Part shown: one piece after another, positions 35,502 through 45,222 of the stretch
Layout: every line of letters starts with the position of its first letter
Position numbering within the stretch: the first letter of the stretch is position 1
NCBI GenBank assembly: GCA_029261875.1
Contig: JAJDAL010000025.1
Coordinates: 1-64,000 of the forward strand
Direction of reading: 5' to 3'
Length of the DNA stretch: 64,000 nt
Source: Deltaproteobacteria bacterium
GTDB taxonomy: Bacteria > Myxococcota_A > UBA9160 > JAJDAL01
Notes under the pieces: model-generated
Databases searched by the model: none
The model's input: only the letters and a program-made list of their open reading frames with translations
Told to the model about the DNA's origin: nothing
Position numbers and translations under genes: made by a program

Positions 35502-36430
35502 GCCGCATTCGAATCGCGACCCGCCGGAGTGAACTCGCCCTCGCCCAGGCCAGGTTGATCGCGCGCCGCGTCGAAACCGTCCTCGGGACGACGGCGGAAC
35601 TCGTCGAGATCACGACCTCGGGCGACCGGCTCAAGCACCTTTCCCTCGCCGAGCACGGCGGAAAGGGGCTGTTCATCAAAGAGCTGGAAGAAGCGTTGCT
35701 CGATGACCGGGCCGACGTGGCGATTCACAGCGCGAAGGACCTTCCCGCACGGGTGCCCGAACCCTTTTCGCTCGTGGCGTTTCCCGACCTCGCGGATCGC
35801 CGCGACGCGTTGGTGGCGGCCGTTCGGAAAACCAGTCTGCGCGAATTGCCCGAAGGGGCCCGGATCGGAACCGGAAGCCTACGCCGCACCGCTCAGCTGA
35901 AAGCGTTTCGCCCGGACCTCGAAGTCGTCCCGTTGCGCGGAAACGTCAACACGCGCTTGCGAAAGATGGACGAGGAGGGCCTCGACGCCGTGATCCTGGC
36001 CAGTGCCGGGCTCGACCGTCTGGGTTTGTCGGTACGGATTACCGAACGCATCGATCCCGTCTACCTCTTGCCCGCGGTGGCTCAGGGGATTCTCGCGCTG
36101 GAGACGCGTCGCGATCATCCGCTGGCAGCGCAACTCGCACAACTCGATCAACCCGAAGTGCGGCGGATTGCCAGCGCGGAGCGCGCGTTCCTGGCGGCCC
36201 TCGACGGCGATTGCAACGTTCCCATCGCCGCCCATGCGGATACGACGCCGGATGGGCGCGTGCGAATACAGGGTCTCGTGGCGAGCGTCGACGGCAAGAA
36301 GATTGCGCGCGGTGAGGGGGAAGCGGATTTCGACGACGCGGAAGCCGCCGGCCGAGAGGCCGCCAACGCGGTCTTGGCCGAAGGCGGTGCGGCGATCCTC
36401 GAGGAGCTACGCGCCCAGGAGGCCGAGTGA
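35498..36430 (+). CDS. hemC: porphobilinogen deaminase (hydroxymethylbilane synthase)
   Basis: Joins four porphobilinogens on a dipyrromethane cofactor. The 310-aa product has IRIATRRSELALAQA, FIKELEEALLDDRADVAIHS, KDLPARVPEPFSL, RRTAQLKAFRPDLEVVPLRG and the cofactor-attachment Cys in FLAALDGDCNVPI. Start TTG 35498 (AGAGGA upstream) overlaps the hemA stop. Confidence 0.96.
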   Translation: MSRIRIATRRSELALAQARLIARRVETVLGTTAELVEITTSGDRLKHLSLAEHGGKGLFIKELEEALLDDRADVAIHSAKDLPARVPEPFSLVAFPDLADRRDALVAAVRKTSLRELPEGARIGTGSLRRTAQLKAFRPDLEVVPLRGNVNTRLRKMDEEGLDAVILASAGLDRLGLSVRITERIDPVYLLPAVAQGILALETRRDHPLAAQLAQLDQPEVRRIASAERAFLAALDGDCNVPIAAHADTTPDGRVRIQGLVASVDGKKIARGEGEADFDDAEAAGREAANAVLAEGGAAILEELRAQEAE

Positions 36431-37974
36431 GCGGGCGCGTGATCCTGGTGGGGGCCGGTCCCGGCGACCCGGATCTGATCACGGTTCGCGGCGCCGCGGC
36501 GCTCGGGCGGGCGGAAGTCGTGGTCTACGACGCTTTGTCTCCGCCGGAATTGTTGGACCTGGCGCCCGTTGCCGCGGAGCGCATCAACGTGGGCAAACGG
36601 GGTCACGATGACCCGCGCCGCGTTCAAGAGGAGATCAACGCGATTCTGATCGATCACGCTCGACAAGGGCGCACGGTGGTACGCCTCAAAGGCGGCGATC
36701 CGTTCGTGTTCGGTCGCGGTGGCGAAGAGCTTTCGGCCTGTGTTGCGGCCGGCGTCGCATTCGAGGTGATTCCCGGCGTGAGTTCCGCCCTGGCGGCGCC
36801 CGCCTTCGCGGGGATTCCGGTCACGGACCGCCGCTATGCCGCATCCTTCGCCGTCGTGACGGGGCACAAGGATCCCACGCAGGTCTCCCGCGAGTTGGCC
36901 TGGGGGGAGATTGCGCGATCCGTCGATACCTTCATCGTATTGATGGGAATGCGCAACCTCGAGGAGATCGTCGAGCGCGTCTTGTCGAATGGTCCGCCGC
37001 CCAATACGCCGGCGGCCGCGATCATGTGGGGAAGCGTTCCGCGTCAACGGGTGGTGGAGGCGACGCTCGGGGAATTGGTGAAACACGTGCGTGAAGCGGG
37101 CTTGGGCGCGCCAGCCGCCATTGTGGTTGGAAACGTCGTGCGCTTGCGCAAAGAACTGCGCTGGTACGACGACCTTCCGCTGCTGGGTCTGCGGGTGGCG
37201 GTCACGCGCGCAGCGACGCAGTCCGCGTCCCTGGCATCGGCGTTGCTGGGCCGCGGGGCGGACCCCGTATTGCTGCCGATGATTCGAACCGAGCCGCCGC
37301 GGGATTGGAAGCCCCTCGACGCCGCGCTATCGGAAATGTCTGCCTTCGATACCGTGATCTTCACGAGCCAGAACGGCGTCCAGGCCACGGCCCAACGCGC
37401 GGCGCGCTTGGGGGTCGCACCTTCTGCATTTTTTCGGGTCGCTTGCGTTGGCGATCAAACCGCGGCCGCCGCGCGCGCTGCGGGCTTCGTCGTGGCGGTC
37501 ACACCCGAAGATCGCTTCGACGCGCAAGGCCTGCTCGAAACCCTGCGGCGCCAAGGGGACCTGGCGGGACAGCGGATCTTGATTGCCGGTGCCGAGCGTG
37601 GGCGAGACATTCTCCCGGAGGGCTTGCGCGAAGCGGGTGCCGAGGTGGAGAGCGTGGCGGCCTATCGGACGGTTCCGGCGGAGGTCGATTCCGTCCAGCT
37701 CAGCGAGCGTCTGTGCGCGGGGAATCTCGACGTGCTCACGTTTGCGAGCCCGTCGGCGGTGAAGGCCTTCTACGGAAGTCTCGATGCGGACGCGCGATCC
37801 GCCGCGTCTCGCTGTATCGTCGCGGCCCTGGGAGAGGCGACCGCGTCCGCGCTCGGGGCGCGCGGCGTTTCCCCCGAGGTCAAGCCGGCGCGTGCAACGG
37901 TCGAGGAGTGGGTAGAGGCCCTCGCACGCTACGTTTCCGAGCGAGCGCCCGCGCGCCCAGGAGGGGAGACATGA
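36427..37974 (+). CDS. cobA-hemD: fused uroporphyrinogen-III C-methyltransferase / uroporphyrinogen-III synthase
   Basis: A 515-aa fusion. Residues 1-245 are a SAM-dependent uroporphyrinogen-III methyltransferase ([54 protein letters not shown]). Residues about 250-515 are the HemD synthase that closes and inverts ring D ([26 protein letters not shown]). This fusion is common in deltaproteobacteria and Firmicutes and feeds both haem and the sirohaem/cobalamin branch. The downstream sirohaem genes are not in this window. GTG 36427 overlaps hemC. Confidence 0.94.
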   Translation: MSGRVILVGAGPGDPDLITVRGAAALGRAEVVVYDALSPPELLDLAPVAAERINVGKRGHDDPRRVQEEINAILIDHARQGRTVVRLKGGDPFVFGRGGEELSACVAAGVAFEVIPGVSSALAAPAFAGIPVTDRRYAASFAVVTGHKDPTQVSRELAWGEIARSVDTFIVLMGMRNLEEIVERVLSNGPPPNTPAAAIMWGSVPRQRVVEATLGELVKHVREAGLGAPAAIVVGNVVRLRKELRWYDDLPLLGLRVAVTRAATQSASLASALLGRGADPVLLPMIRTEPPRDWKPLDAALSEMSAFDTVIFTSQNGVQATAQRAARLGVAPSAFFRVACVGDQTAAAARAAGFVVAVTPEDRFDAQGLLETLRRQGDLAGQRILIAGAERGRDILPEGLREAGAEVESVAAYRTVPAEVDSVQLSERLCAGNLDVLTFASPSAVKAFYGSLDADARSAASRCIVAALGEATASALGARGVSPEVKPARATVEEWVEALARYVSERAPARPGGET

Positions 37975-38945
37975 CCTTTCCCGAAGTTCGAATGCGAAGA
38001 CTGCGCCGCACCGAAACCCTGCGCCGGATGCGCCGCGAAACGACGCTGTCCCGGGACGACCTGATTCTCCCGCTGTTCGTGGTGGAAGGCCAGGGGGTTC
38101 GCGAATCCGTGGCCTCGATGCCGGGCGTGTTGCGCTATTCCGTCGATCAAGTGGCGTCGGAGGCGAAGGTCATCCGGGATCTCGGAATTCCCGCGGTCAT
38201 TCTGTTCGGCATTCCCGCTCACAAAGATGCCACGGGTCGCGGTGCGGACGCCCAGGACGGTGTGGTGCAGCGTGCGGTCGAGGCGATCAAGCACAGTACG
38301 CCCGAACTCTGCGTCATCACCGACGTGTGTTTGTGTGAATACACAGACCACGGCCACTGTGGAATCATCCAAGACGAAGAAGTTCAAAACGATCCGAGTC
38401 TCGAACGCCTGGCGGCGTCGGCGGTTTCGCACGCGAATGCGGGCGCGGACATTGTCGCTCCTTCGGACATGATGGACGGGCGCGTAGCGGCGATTCGCGC
38501 GGCACTCGACGCATCGGGCTCCGAGCATGTGGCCATCCTTTCCTACGCGGCGAAGTTCGCGAGCGCGTTCTATGGACCCTTTCGGGACGCCGCGGAATCG
38601 ACCCCGTCCTTCGGGGACCGGCGCGCCTATCAGATGGATCCGCCCAACGGGCGCGAGGCCTTGCGGGAAATGCGACTCGATCTCGAAGAAGGCGCCGATG
38701 CCCTGATGGTGAAGCCCGCGCTCCCCTATCTCGACATTCTCGCCGCGGCGCGTGCGAATTTCGAAGTTCCGCTCGCGGCGTATCACGTATCCGGCGAATA
38801 CTCGATGATTCACGCCGCCGCGGAACGCGGCTGGCTCGACGGTCCGCGGGCCATGGAAGAAGCGCTGGTGTCCATCAAGCGCGCCGGAGCCGATTGGATC
38901 CTCACCTACGCGGCGAAAGAAGTCGCGGCGCGTCTCAGCCCATGA
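37971..38945 (+). CDS. hemB: delta-aminolevulinic acid dehydratase (porphobilinogen synthase)
   Basis: Condenses two ALA into porphobilinogen. The 324-aa product has the zinc site [12 protein letters not shown], the Schiff-base lysines in [14 protein letters not shown] and [11 protein letters not shown], and [20 protein letters not shown]. The three active-site cysteines mark a zinc enzyme rather than the Mg type. ATG 37971 overlaps the previous stop, with AGGAGGGGAG just upstream. Gene order A-C-(cobA-D)-B is a full route from Glu-tRNA to uroporphyrinogen III apart from hemL. Confidence 0.97.
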   Translation: MTFPEVRMRRLRRTETLRRMRRETTLSRDDLILPLFVVEGQGVRESVASMPGVLRYSVDQVASEAKVIRDLGIPAVILFGIPAHKDATGRGADAQDGVVQRAVEAIKHSTPELCVITDVCLCEYTDHGHCGIIQDEEVQNDPSLERLAASAVSHANAGADIVAPSDMMDGRVAAIRAALDASGSEHVAILSYAAKFASAFYGPFRDAAESTPSFGDRRAYQMDPPNGREALREMRLDLEEGADALMVKPALPYLDILAAARANFEVPLAAYHVSGEYSMIHAAAERGWLDGPRAMEEALVSIKRAGADWILTYAAKEVAARLSP

Positions 38946-39130
38946 AGACCGAGTACAAGGTGATCGAACTCAGCACGGTGACCGACGTCGAGATCGAAAA
39001 CAGCTTGAACCATTGGACGGAGCAGGGCTGGACCCTGGATGGAATCCATTTTGCAATGCGGGAGTCTTCGAAACGGCCCAGCATGGCGTTCGTACTTTTC
39101 TCGCGTCACAACGAGAATTCCCACGGCTGA
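38942..39130 (+). CDS. small DUF4177-like protein
   Basis: A 62-aa protein starting KTEYKVIEL, with [16 protein letters not shown]. This EYKV...LN..G.EGW pattern is that of the short DUF4177 family, whose function is unknown. ATG 38942 overlaps the hemB stop, so it is translationally coupled and the last gene of the haem run. It ends 15 bp from a convergent gene. Confidence 0.75.
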   Translation: MKTEYKVIELSTVTDVEIENSLNHWTEQGWTLDGIHFAMRESSKRPSMAFVLFSRHNENSHG

Positions 39131-39145
39131 CGTTTCCGTTGCGCC

Positions 39146-40393
39146 CTAGAACGTGCCGCGCTGGTAGACGCGTTCGAATCGGACTTCCGTCGAACCCATT
39201 CGCGTGAGGCCCGAAATCGCGGATCCGCTCGGATCGATCAAACGTTGCGCCTCGTAGGGTCCCGTCGTGAGTTCCGCCTCGACCGTACCGTCATCGTCGG
39301 GCTTTCCGAATCGGTAGGAAGCAGCGACCGGATTTTCGGGGCTGGTGTCCGGAAGCCAGCGCTGCATCTGGTGTTCGCGCTGTGGGTTTTCGCTTCCGAA
39401 GATGCTCTGGCCGACGAGCATTTCTCCCAGTACCGATGAGAGCGGACCCTCGGCGGCGAAATCGGTTTCGAGTTCGCGTCCCTTGAACAAGCCGCGCACG
39501 CGCCAGGAATCCGGGCCGCGGGGCAAGAGTTCGAGTTGGGTGGCGAGACGGCCGGATTCGCTTTCGACGTACAGCTGATTGATGAGCGCGCCGCGCGGAG
39601 TCGAATACTCGACGCTGTAGGCATCGCGCACGAAGAAATGGCTCGCGTCCCGGGGTACCAGGAACGACGAGGCCTGCTCGGTTCGGGTGTCCCCGTCCGC
39701 ATCGCGCGTCAAGTAGGTGTGCATGACGCCGATCCGTTTTCCCTCGACGTCGAAGACCACGATCTCTTCGTAGTAGTGCGACGCCGGGGACGCGTGGGCG
39801 AACGAGAGATTTTCTACGAGCTGATCGAAAACGCGCTCGAAGTTCTTCGCGAAACCGAGCTGGTCGTGGTGGCAATAGATCGTGGAGCTGTGGTTGGCGG
39901 CGATCTTCTGCTTGAGCTGACCCGCTACGGGTTGTCCGTCGCGAAGGGCCCGATAGATCCAGCTGGCCGAAAGCGTGGCGTGTCCCGCCACGGCGCCGGC
40001 ATCGACGTTCTCGATCCAGGTTCCTTCGAGGGAATCGTAGTGGTCCGCCATGCCGCCGAACGCGACACTGGCGATCTGTTGCAGGGTGGCGGCGGGATCG
40101 AGTGCATCGGGGTAGACGACACAATGGATCGGTGCGCCGGTTCCCATGTCGAGTCCCAGAACGTAGTTCCCGGTCTCGTTGGCTTCGATGGGGCCGATGA
40201 GTTGCGCCGATGCGACGGTTTCGAAGCGGCCGTCGCTGCTCGACAGAATGCGGACGTTGGGAAGCGCGACTTCGCGGCTGAGCATCTGTTGCAGCCACTC
40301 GAGGTTTCGTTCGGCGTGGGTGGGTAGCGGTGCGCTCGTCGCACATCCCAACGCGAAACACAAAAGCATCGAAACCAATCCGCGTGCGCGCAT
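39146..40393 (-). CDS. lipoprotein of unknown function
   Basis: A 415-aa protein not recognised. The signal MRARGLVSMLLCFALGC has a lipobox (ALGC). The mature part is mixed alpha/beta with no familiar motif. Repeated beta-type strands (YYEEIVVFDVEGKRIGVMHT, RLATQLELLPRGPDSW) suggest a beta-rich periplasmic fold. GAGGAG lies 7 nt before the ATG. It is followed by nothing obviously related; a single-gene unit is likely. Confidence 0.65.
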   Translation of the reverse strand: MRARGLVSMLLCFALGCATSAPLPTHAERNLEWLQQMLSREVALPNVRILSSSDGRFETVASAQLIGPIEANETGNYVLGLDMGTGAPIHCVVYPDALDPAATLQQIASVAFGGMADHYDSLEGTWIENVDAGAVAGHATLSASWIYRALRDGQPVAGQLKQKIAANHSSTIYCHHDQLGFAKNFERVFDQLVENLSFAHASPASHYYEEIVVFDVEGKRIGVMHTYLTRDADGDTRTEQASSFLVPRDASHFFVRDAYSVEYSTPRGALINQLYVESESGRLATQLELLPRGPDSWRVRGLFKGRELETDFAAEGPLSSVLGEMLVGQSIFGSENPQREHQMQRWLPDTSPENPVAASYRFGKPDDDGTVEAELTTGPYEAQRLIDPSGSAISGLTRMGSTEVRFERVYQRGTF

Positions 40394-40502
40394 GGGCGAC
40401 TCCTCGTCTGGCGGTGTGCCCTTTCGCAGGGCAGCTCCCCCGCGTGGTGAGTGGCCACGAGGATGAAAAAGGTGATCTCAAGAAGGTGAAAAGGCAGGAG
40501 AA

Positions 40503-41450
40503 TCAGGCGAGTTGCGGAACCACGCGATGGACCAGGCTCTCGAGGGAGTCCCGGCGCTCGCGCGCGGAAATGTCTCCGGCCGGAGGCCGTACGATCAGTC
40601 GATCGAGTCCAATGCGCTCGCGGTATCGGGCGAGGGCGTCTGCGACCTCTCCCCGGGTGCCCACGATCGCGCGCGTACGCACGTCGGCCTGGGCTTTGTG
40701 GAGCAGCGTCTTGGGCAAGGCGCGCGCGTAGAGCTTCGCTTCGGCCTCCAGGCCGTCGCGGACCCGCGCGGCTTCGGCGTCGGTGCGGGCCACGTGGAGC
40801 GTGCGGAGCGCGGGCACGCTGTGCGCACGCGTGTCGCAGTCCGCCGGCAAGTGTTCGCGGTGAAGCGCCAGGTTTTCTGCGAGGGTATCGAGGCTTTCGA
40901 GGGGGGAGGCGAGATAGGGAAGGCCGCGGCGCGCCGCTTGGAGCAAACCCTTCTTCCCGAATGCCGCCACGGAGATGGGGGGATGCGGTCGTTGCAGAGG
41001 AACCAATCCGGATCCCGTGTCTCGATTCTCGGACCAGCGTTGCAAGATGGCGTCGAGGGAAGCGTCGAACCGGTCGCGTTTCTCGCGCGCCAAAACGCCG
41101 AAGCCTTGGAACAACACCTTTCCGAAACCGCGACCGACACCGAGTTCGACGCGGCCGCCCGAGAGCATGTCCAGGGTTGCGATCTCGTCCGCGAGCAAGC
41201 GGGGATCGTGGATCGGGAGTAGGAGGGAGGTGGTCCCCAAGCGAATCTTCTGGGTGCGCGCCGCAAAGGCGGAAAGGGCCAACAAGGGAGAAGGTGTCGC
41301 GCCGCTTCGGAAATGCGCTTCGGGCAACCAAACCGAATGGAGGCCCAGCGCATCCGCGTGTTCGACGGCCGCTAGGACCCGCGCCCAGCCCGCCGGGTCG
41401 CTGGCGCCGCCCACCGCGAGCCCGATCTCGAGTAGAGCGGCCGGCTTCAC
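40503..41450 (-). CDS. LLM-class flavin-dependent oxidoreductase (luciferase-like)
   Basis: A 315-aa FMN/F420-type monooxygenase of the bacterial luciferase superfamily (MsnO8-like). It has WARVLAAVEHADALGLHSVW, EAHFRSGATPSPLLALSAFA, IRLGTTSLLLPIHDPRLLAD and LDMLSGGRVELGVGRGFG. The GTG at 41450 gives the normal length; an open frame continues upstream but overlaps the next gene. The substrate is unknown. It follows the membrane protein gene by 28 nt on the same strand. Confidence 0.86.
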   Translation of the reverse strand: MKPAALLEIGLAVGGASDPAGWARVLAAVEHADALGLHSVWLPEAHFRSGATPSPLLALSAFAARTQKIRLGTTSLLLPIHDPRLLADEIATLDMLSGGRVELGVGRGFGKVLFQGFGVLAREKRDRFDASLDAILQRWSENRDTGSGLVPLQRPHPPISVAAFGKKGLLQAARRGLPYLASPLESLDTLAENLALHREHLPADCDTRAHSVPALRTLHVARTDAEAARVRDGLEAEAKLYARALPKTLLHKAQADVRTRAIVGTRGEVADALARYRERIGLDRLIVRPPAGDISARERRDSLESLVHRVVPQLA

Positions 41451-41478
41451 CGGCGCGGACAGACGGGTGAAACTTCGA

Positions 41479-42816
41479 CTACCACAGTTCCGGCGGCTTC
41501 TTGGGACACGACCAAGAACCCGCGGATTCACCTTCACCGGTTTCCCAGGACTCGAGCTCGCGGTCCTCGTCCTCTTCTTCCTCCTCGTACTCGTCTTCGT
41601 AGGGAGGGCTGTAGGCGCATTGCACCCAGCGGCTGGCGGAGAACTCGAGCAGGTAGCTCGTGCCCAGGGCCTGATAGCTGAATTGTTCGTCGTCCGAAAG
41701 AAACGAGAAGCCGATCTCGGGTTTCGGTAGCGCTTCGATATCACCGGCTTCGACCAGCGCGTCGAGACTGTCGGGATAGATGTACTCGCGTTCGTAGTAG
41801 GCAGCGAGCGCATCGATGACGGCTTGTGCGTGTTGGTCGCGCGTGATGGTGTAGTCGTATTGCGTGAGGGCTTGTCCCGCAAGCAAAGGCGTTGCTGCGA
41901 ACAACACCCCCAACCCAAACGTTTTGGCCAAGCGACCGATGGCACCCCCCTGCCCGCGTCGAAACAAGGTGATCGCCAAGGCGATGACGCCGCCGAGAAC
42001 CATGGCGAGAATCAGCATCGGGGGGCCGGCTTCGAAGGGAAGAAGTCCCAAGCGGGATGAAAGCGAGAGCCAAGCCGCGGGCACGACGGCCGCGATCGCG
42101 ATCCCTGCGGCGCGAATCACCGAGCGCCTGGGCCCGTTGGCTCCATTGGCGGTCGACGAAACGCCGAGTCCGAGCGCCAATCCCGCATAGAGGGCGGTGA
42201 TGGTCGAAGCGAAAAGCCCCAAGCCGAACACGCTGACCGCGGGCCAGGGAGAGATGGCGAATTGCAGCGAGTCGTCCGTGCCCGTGGCGTTGCGCTCGAG
42301 CGCTACCCCGGCGAGAACCACTGGGACGTAGACGAGCGCGGTCAGGATCCAACGCAGGGAAGAGGGGCGCCCCCAAAGACTGCGCGCCAGGAGCGGCGCG
42401 GTTGCCGCCATGGCGATGACGAACGCAGTGGCCAGCATGGCGCCGGACCAACGCCAGTGGAAGAAATCCCAGACCCGCACGCGTTCACCGAGTCCGTAGA
42501 AGCAAAACCAGAACGTTGCGATGACCGCGGTGACGGAGAGCAAACGAGCGACCGAAGAACCGGTCAGCCGAAACACCGCGACGCTGAGCAGGGCGGCGAT
42601 GCCGGGCAAAACGAGATTGCCCAAGACGACGTTGCGCTGAAACGGTCCGAGTAGGGTGGTGTCCAACAGGAAACCGCGCGGGCTGTACCACTGGAGGTTG
42701 AAGGGCAGGGGGCCAATGCCGTGGTGGAGCACCGCGGCGTAGGCGAGAGCGAGCAGTGCGACGACCCATCCCAGGGCCGCCTTGCCGCTCGAGTTCGGGG
42801 ACTGGGGGTCGGTCAC
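41479..42816 (-). CDS. polytopic membrane protein with pseudopilin-like periplasmic tail
   Basis: A 445-aa protein not assigned to a family. About nine membrane segments occupy residues 15-320. The following 70 residues (AVIDALAAYYEREYIYPDSL, DIEALPKPEIGFSF) resemble the conserved YP-sL..L...l.-P pattern of type II pseudopilins. The tail is extremely acidic (DEYEEEEEDEDRELE) and ends with one Cys-containing segment. The GTG start at 42816 overlaps the preceding gene's stop by 4 nt, so these two and the monooxygenase form an operon. Confidence 0.6.
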   Translation of the reverse strand: MTDPQSPNSSGKAALGWVVALLALAYAAVLHHGIGPLPFNLQWYSPRGFLLDTTLLGPFQRNVVLGNLVLPGIAALLSVAVFRLTGSSVARLLSVTAVIATFWFCFYGLGERVRVWDFFHWRWSGAMLATAFVIAMAATAPLLARSLWGRPSSLRWILTALVYVPVVLAGVALERNATGTDDSLQFAISPWPAVSVFGLGLFASTITALYAGLALGLGVSSTANGANGPRRSVIRAAGIAIAAVVPAAWLSLSSRLGLLPFEAGPPMLILAMVLGGVIALAITLFRRGQGGAIGRLAKTFGLGVLFAATPLLAGQALTQYDYTITRDQHAQAVIDALAAYYEREYIYPDSLDALVEAGDIEALPKPEIGFSFLSDDEQFSYQALGTSYLLEFSASRWVQCAYSPPYEDEYEEEEEDEDRELESWETGEGESAGSWSCPKKPPELW

Positions 42817-43220
42817 GCTTTTTCTCCCGCTTCCTTGACTGAAAATTCGAACTTGTCGACGTGTTCGCGCGGTTTCAACCGAATTTCGGCTTTGACTTCG
42901 AGGGTGCGACCCTCCAGCAGGCGTTCGGCGATGGTGGCCAGGTCCGTGCTCTCGAGCACTCGCGCGAGCTCTCCGGTCATTCTTTCGATGAAATCCGTCC
43001 GCGTGCGCTCGCTCTGCTCTGCGGCGAAGTCAACCCAGTCTTTCGGCAATGCGTCGCCGAGGGCCTTGCGCACGGTCTCTTCGGTCATGAAGAAACCCGT
43101 CAATCCCAGGGCTAGACCCCTCCGGAGGAGATCCGGGAGGCCGGTGAGGCTTTTGTCGTCGAGACCTTCCGAACTTCGTCGTTCTTCGTTCGGTTCTCGG
43201 TTCCCCTCTGCTTGCGCCAT
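42813..43220 (-). CDS. small hypothetical protein
   Basis: A 135-aa soluble protein. ATG 43220 is supported by GAGGTGA about 8 nt upstream. It has a hydrophobic patch (LPDLLRRGLALGLTGFFMTE), a helical middle, and a C-terminus ending in basic and acidic strands. No function can be given. Its start lies only 15 bp from the divergent CBS gene, so each promoter must overlap the other gene's coding sequence. Confidence 0.6.
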   Translation of the reverse strand: MAQAEGNREPNEERRSSEGLDDKSLTGLPDLLRRGLALGLTGFFMTEETVRKALGDALPKDWVDFAAEQSERTRTDFIERMTGELARVLESTDLATIAERLLEGRTLEVKAEIRLKPREHVDKFEFSVKEAGEKA

Positions 43221-43235
43221 CAGTACAATCACCTC

Positions 43236-43661
43236 ATGGGCGAAACCCGCGTTCGCGACATCATGAATCAGAAAGTCGTCACCATCAGTGCGGGGGAACG
43301 CCTGTCGACGGTCGAGGATATCATGACCCTGGGACGCGTGCGCCACATGCCTGTGGTGTCGTCCGGAAAGCTCGAAGGCGTGGTTTCCGAGCGCGATCTG
43401 CTGCGCGCCTCGCTTTCGAATCTAAGTGGCTACGGGAGCGAGGAGAGGCGGGCCTTTCTGTCCGCGGTTGAAATCTCCCGGGTGATGACGGCCCCTCCCA
43501 TCATCGTGCATCCCGAAGCCACCGTGTCCGAGGCCGCCTTGGCGATGTCCGAGGCGAAGATCGGTTGTTTGCCGGTGGTCAACGGGGAGATCCTGGTGGG
43601 AATCGTTACGGAGACCGATCTCCTGCGTCACTACGCGGGCGTGCCTCCGGACCACGACTAG
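43236..43661 (+). CDS. CBS-domain pair protein
   Basis: A 141-aa protein made of two CBS domains (VRDIMNQKVVTISAGERLST, VRHMPVVSSGKLEGVVSERD; VMTAPPIIVHPEATVSEAAL, IGCLPVVNGEILVGIVTETD). Such pairs bind adenosine nucleotides and act as energy or ligand sensors. No catalytic domain is attached, so it would work on a partner. The ATG at 43236 lacks a clear Shine-Dalgarno; ATG 43263 is an alternative. Its stop codon lies in a 10-bp palindrome. Confidence 0.88.
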   Translation: MGETRVRDIMNQKVVTISAGERLSTVEDIMTLGRVRHMPVVSSGKLEGVVSERDLLRASLSNLSGYGSEERRAFLSAVEISRVMTAPPIIVHPEATVSEAALAMSEAKIGCLPVVNGEILVGIVTETDLLRHYAGVPPDHD

Positions 43662-43695
43662 CGGTCCGGTCTGTCGGCCGGCCCTCCGCTAGTCG
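43655..43695. terminator. 10-bp inverted repeat containing the CBS gene stop codon
   Basis: CGACTAGCGG (43655-43664) and CCGCTAGTCG (43686-43695) are perfect arms around 21 nt, with the TAG stop (43659-43661) in the left arm. It lies between convergent genes, so a shared terminator is likely despite the lack of a T-run. Confidence 0.55.
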
Positions 43696-43698
43696 CAA

Positions 43699-45222
43699 CT
43701 AGGAAAGTCGCGAGAGGATGTGGTGCGCGGTTCGGTCCGCCAGTGCCGCGGTGGTGACTTGCGGCGGCGCGCCCAGGGACGTGGGGAATACGCTCATGTC
43801 CGCCACAAACAACCCGCTGACGTCGAAGCATTCGCCAAAGGCATCGACCACCGCATGCTTGGGGTCGTCTCCCATTCGACACGTCGATTGGGGGTGGGTG
43901 GATGCGAGCGCGATCTTTCCCAGTTCGACACCGCGGCGCGTAAGAATCGCGAGATCATCGCCGCGTTCCAACAACAACGCTTCGGGCAGGTAGGGGACGA
44001 CCACTTGCCGAGCGCCGGCGGCGAAGAGCACTTTGGCACAATGGACCATCCCTTCGGCGAGGAGTGCCGCATCGTCGGCCCGCAGCGCGTAATGAAGCTC
44101 CGGACGCGCGAGGTCCGAACCCGGCGCCACGTGTCCCTGGCTCCGGTCGTGCAGCAAGACCAACAAGCCGCCCATGTGGGCGAAGCGTTGCATGCTGGCG
44201 AAGTGGTCGCTTCCGAAACCCGGCAAGTTGACGGCGCTCAAGCCCGGGAACCCGGAGATGGGCATCAAGACGTAGCCCGCGTGGGGGTTCTTTTCGAGAT
44301 CGATGAATTCGTCGATGTAGTAGGACTGGGGGATGCCGCGGTAGGCGTGAATGGGCTCTTCCCAGAAGCCCGCCAGCAGCACCGAGGGGTGTAGATGGAG
44401 GTTCGCTCCCAGCTGCGGATTGGGGACGATCCCGCTGCGCAACAGAAGATCGGGCGTGGCGACGGCGCCCGCTGAGACCACGATGGTGTTCGCGCGGACC
44501 TCGATACTGGCCCCTTCTTCCCCATGGCGATCGATGACCTGCCCCAAGACGCGTTGGGCGCGCCCGCCGGAGGCTTCGATGCGCGAGGCTCGCGCGCAGG
44601 CGTAGATCTGTGCGCCCGCGGCATCGGCCTTGGGGATGTAGGTGACGAGCATCGACTGTTTTGCGTCGTAACTGCAGCCCAACAGGCAATACCCGGCCCC
44701 GATGCAGCCCTCGCGGTTGTGCCGCGTGACGAATCCCGAATATCCGAGCGCGCGGGCCCCGTCGCGAATCTTCCGATTCAACACGTTGAGTTCCGCTTCG
44801 TGGATTTGTTTGATCTTCAGTTGGCGTTCGACCCGCGCGAACGACGGCTCCATGGCCTGCGGGGTCAGCTCTTCCAGGCCGTGCTCTTCGCGCCACAAAG
44901 CGAGGATGGGATCGGGCGTGCGAAAGGCGTAGCAGAGGTTGTGCACCGTGGATCCGCCGATGTTGCGCCCTTGCAGCACGAGCACCGAACCGTCGGCGGT
45001 CTGCCGCATGCCTCCTTCTTCGAAGAGTTTGGGAAGCATTTCGTCTTCGCGTTGGGTGAAATCGGAACTCGTCCAATGGGGACCCTGTTCGAGCACGACG
45101 ACCCGATGTCCGGCGGCCGCGATTTCTGCGGCGACGACCGCCCCCCCGGCACCCGAACCGATTACGCACACGTCGGCATCGAGAACGAGATCGCCGTCGC
45201 GCGCGGTGAGTTCGCGGATCAC
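43699..45222 (-). CDS. GMC-family FAD-dependent oxidoreductase
   Basis: A 507-aa alcohol/sugar dehydrogenase-type flavoprotein. It has the FAD motif VCVIGSGAGGAVVAAEIAAA, the LQGRNIGGSTVHNLC loop, a Cys-rich REGCIGAGYCLLGC segment, and the catalytic His region HPQSTCRMGDDP. The C-terminus FVADMSVFPTSLGAPPQVTT is typical. GTG 45222 overlaps the small Tat-exported subunit upstream by 4 nt. By analogy with gluconate 2-dehydrogenase it should oxidise a substrate and pass electrons out; the substrate and cytochrome partner are unknown. Confidence 0.88.
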   Translation of the reverse strand: MIRELTARDGDLVLDADVCVIGSGAGGAVVAAEIAAAGHRVVVLEQGPHWTSSDFTQREDEMLPKLFEEGGMRQTADGSVLVLQGRNIGGSTVHNLCYAFRTPDPILALWREEHGLEELTPQAMEPSFARVERQLKIKQIHEAELNVLNRKIRDGARALGYSGFVTRHNREGCIGAGYCLLGCSYDAKQSMLVTYIPKADAAGAQIYACARASRIEASGGRAQRVLGQVIDRHGEEGASIEVRANTIVVSAGAVATPDLLLRSGIVPNPQLGANLHLHPSVLLAGFWEEPIHAYRGIPQSYYIDEFIDLEKNPHAGYVLMPISGFPGLSAVNLPGFGSDHFASMQRFAHMGGLLVLLHDRSQGHVAPGSDLARPELHYALRADDAALLAEGMVHCAKVLFAAGARQVVVPYLPEALLLERGDDLAILTRRGVELGKIALASTHPQSTCRMGDDPKHAVVDAFGECFDVSGLFVADMSVFPTSLGAPPQVTTAALADRTAHHILSRLS

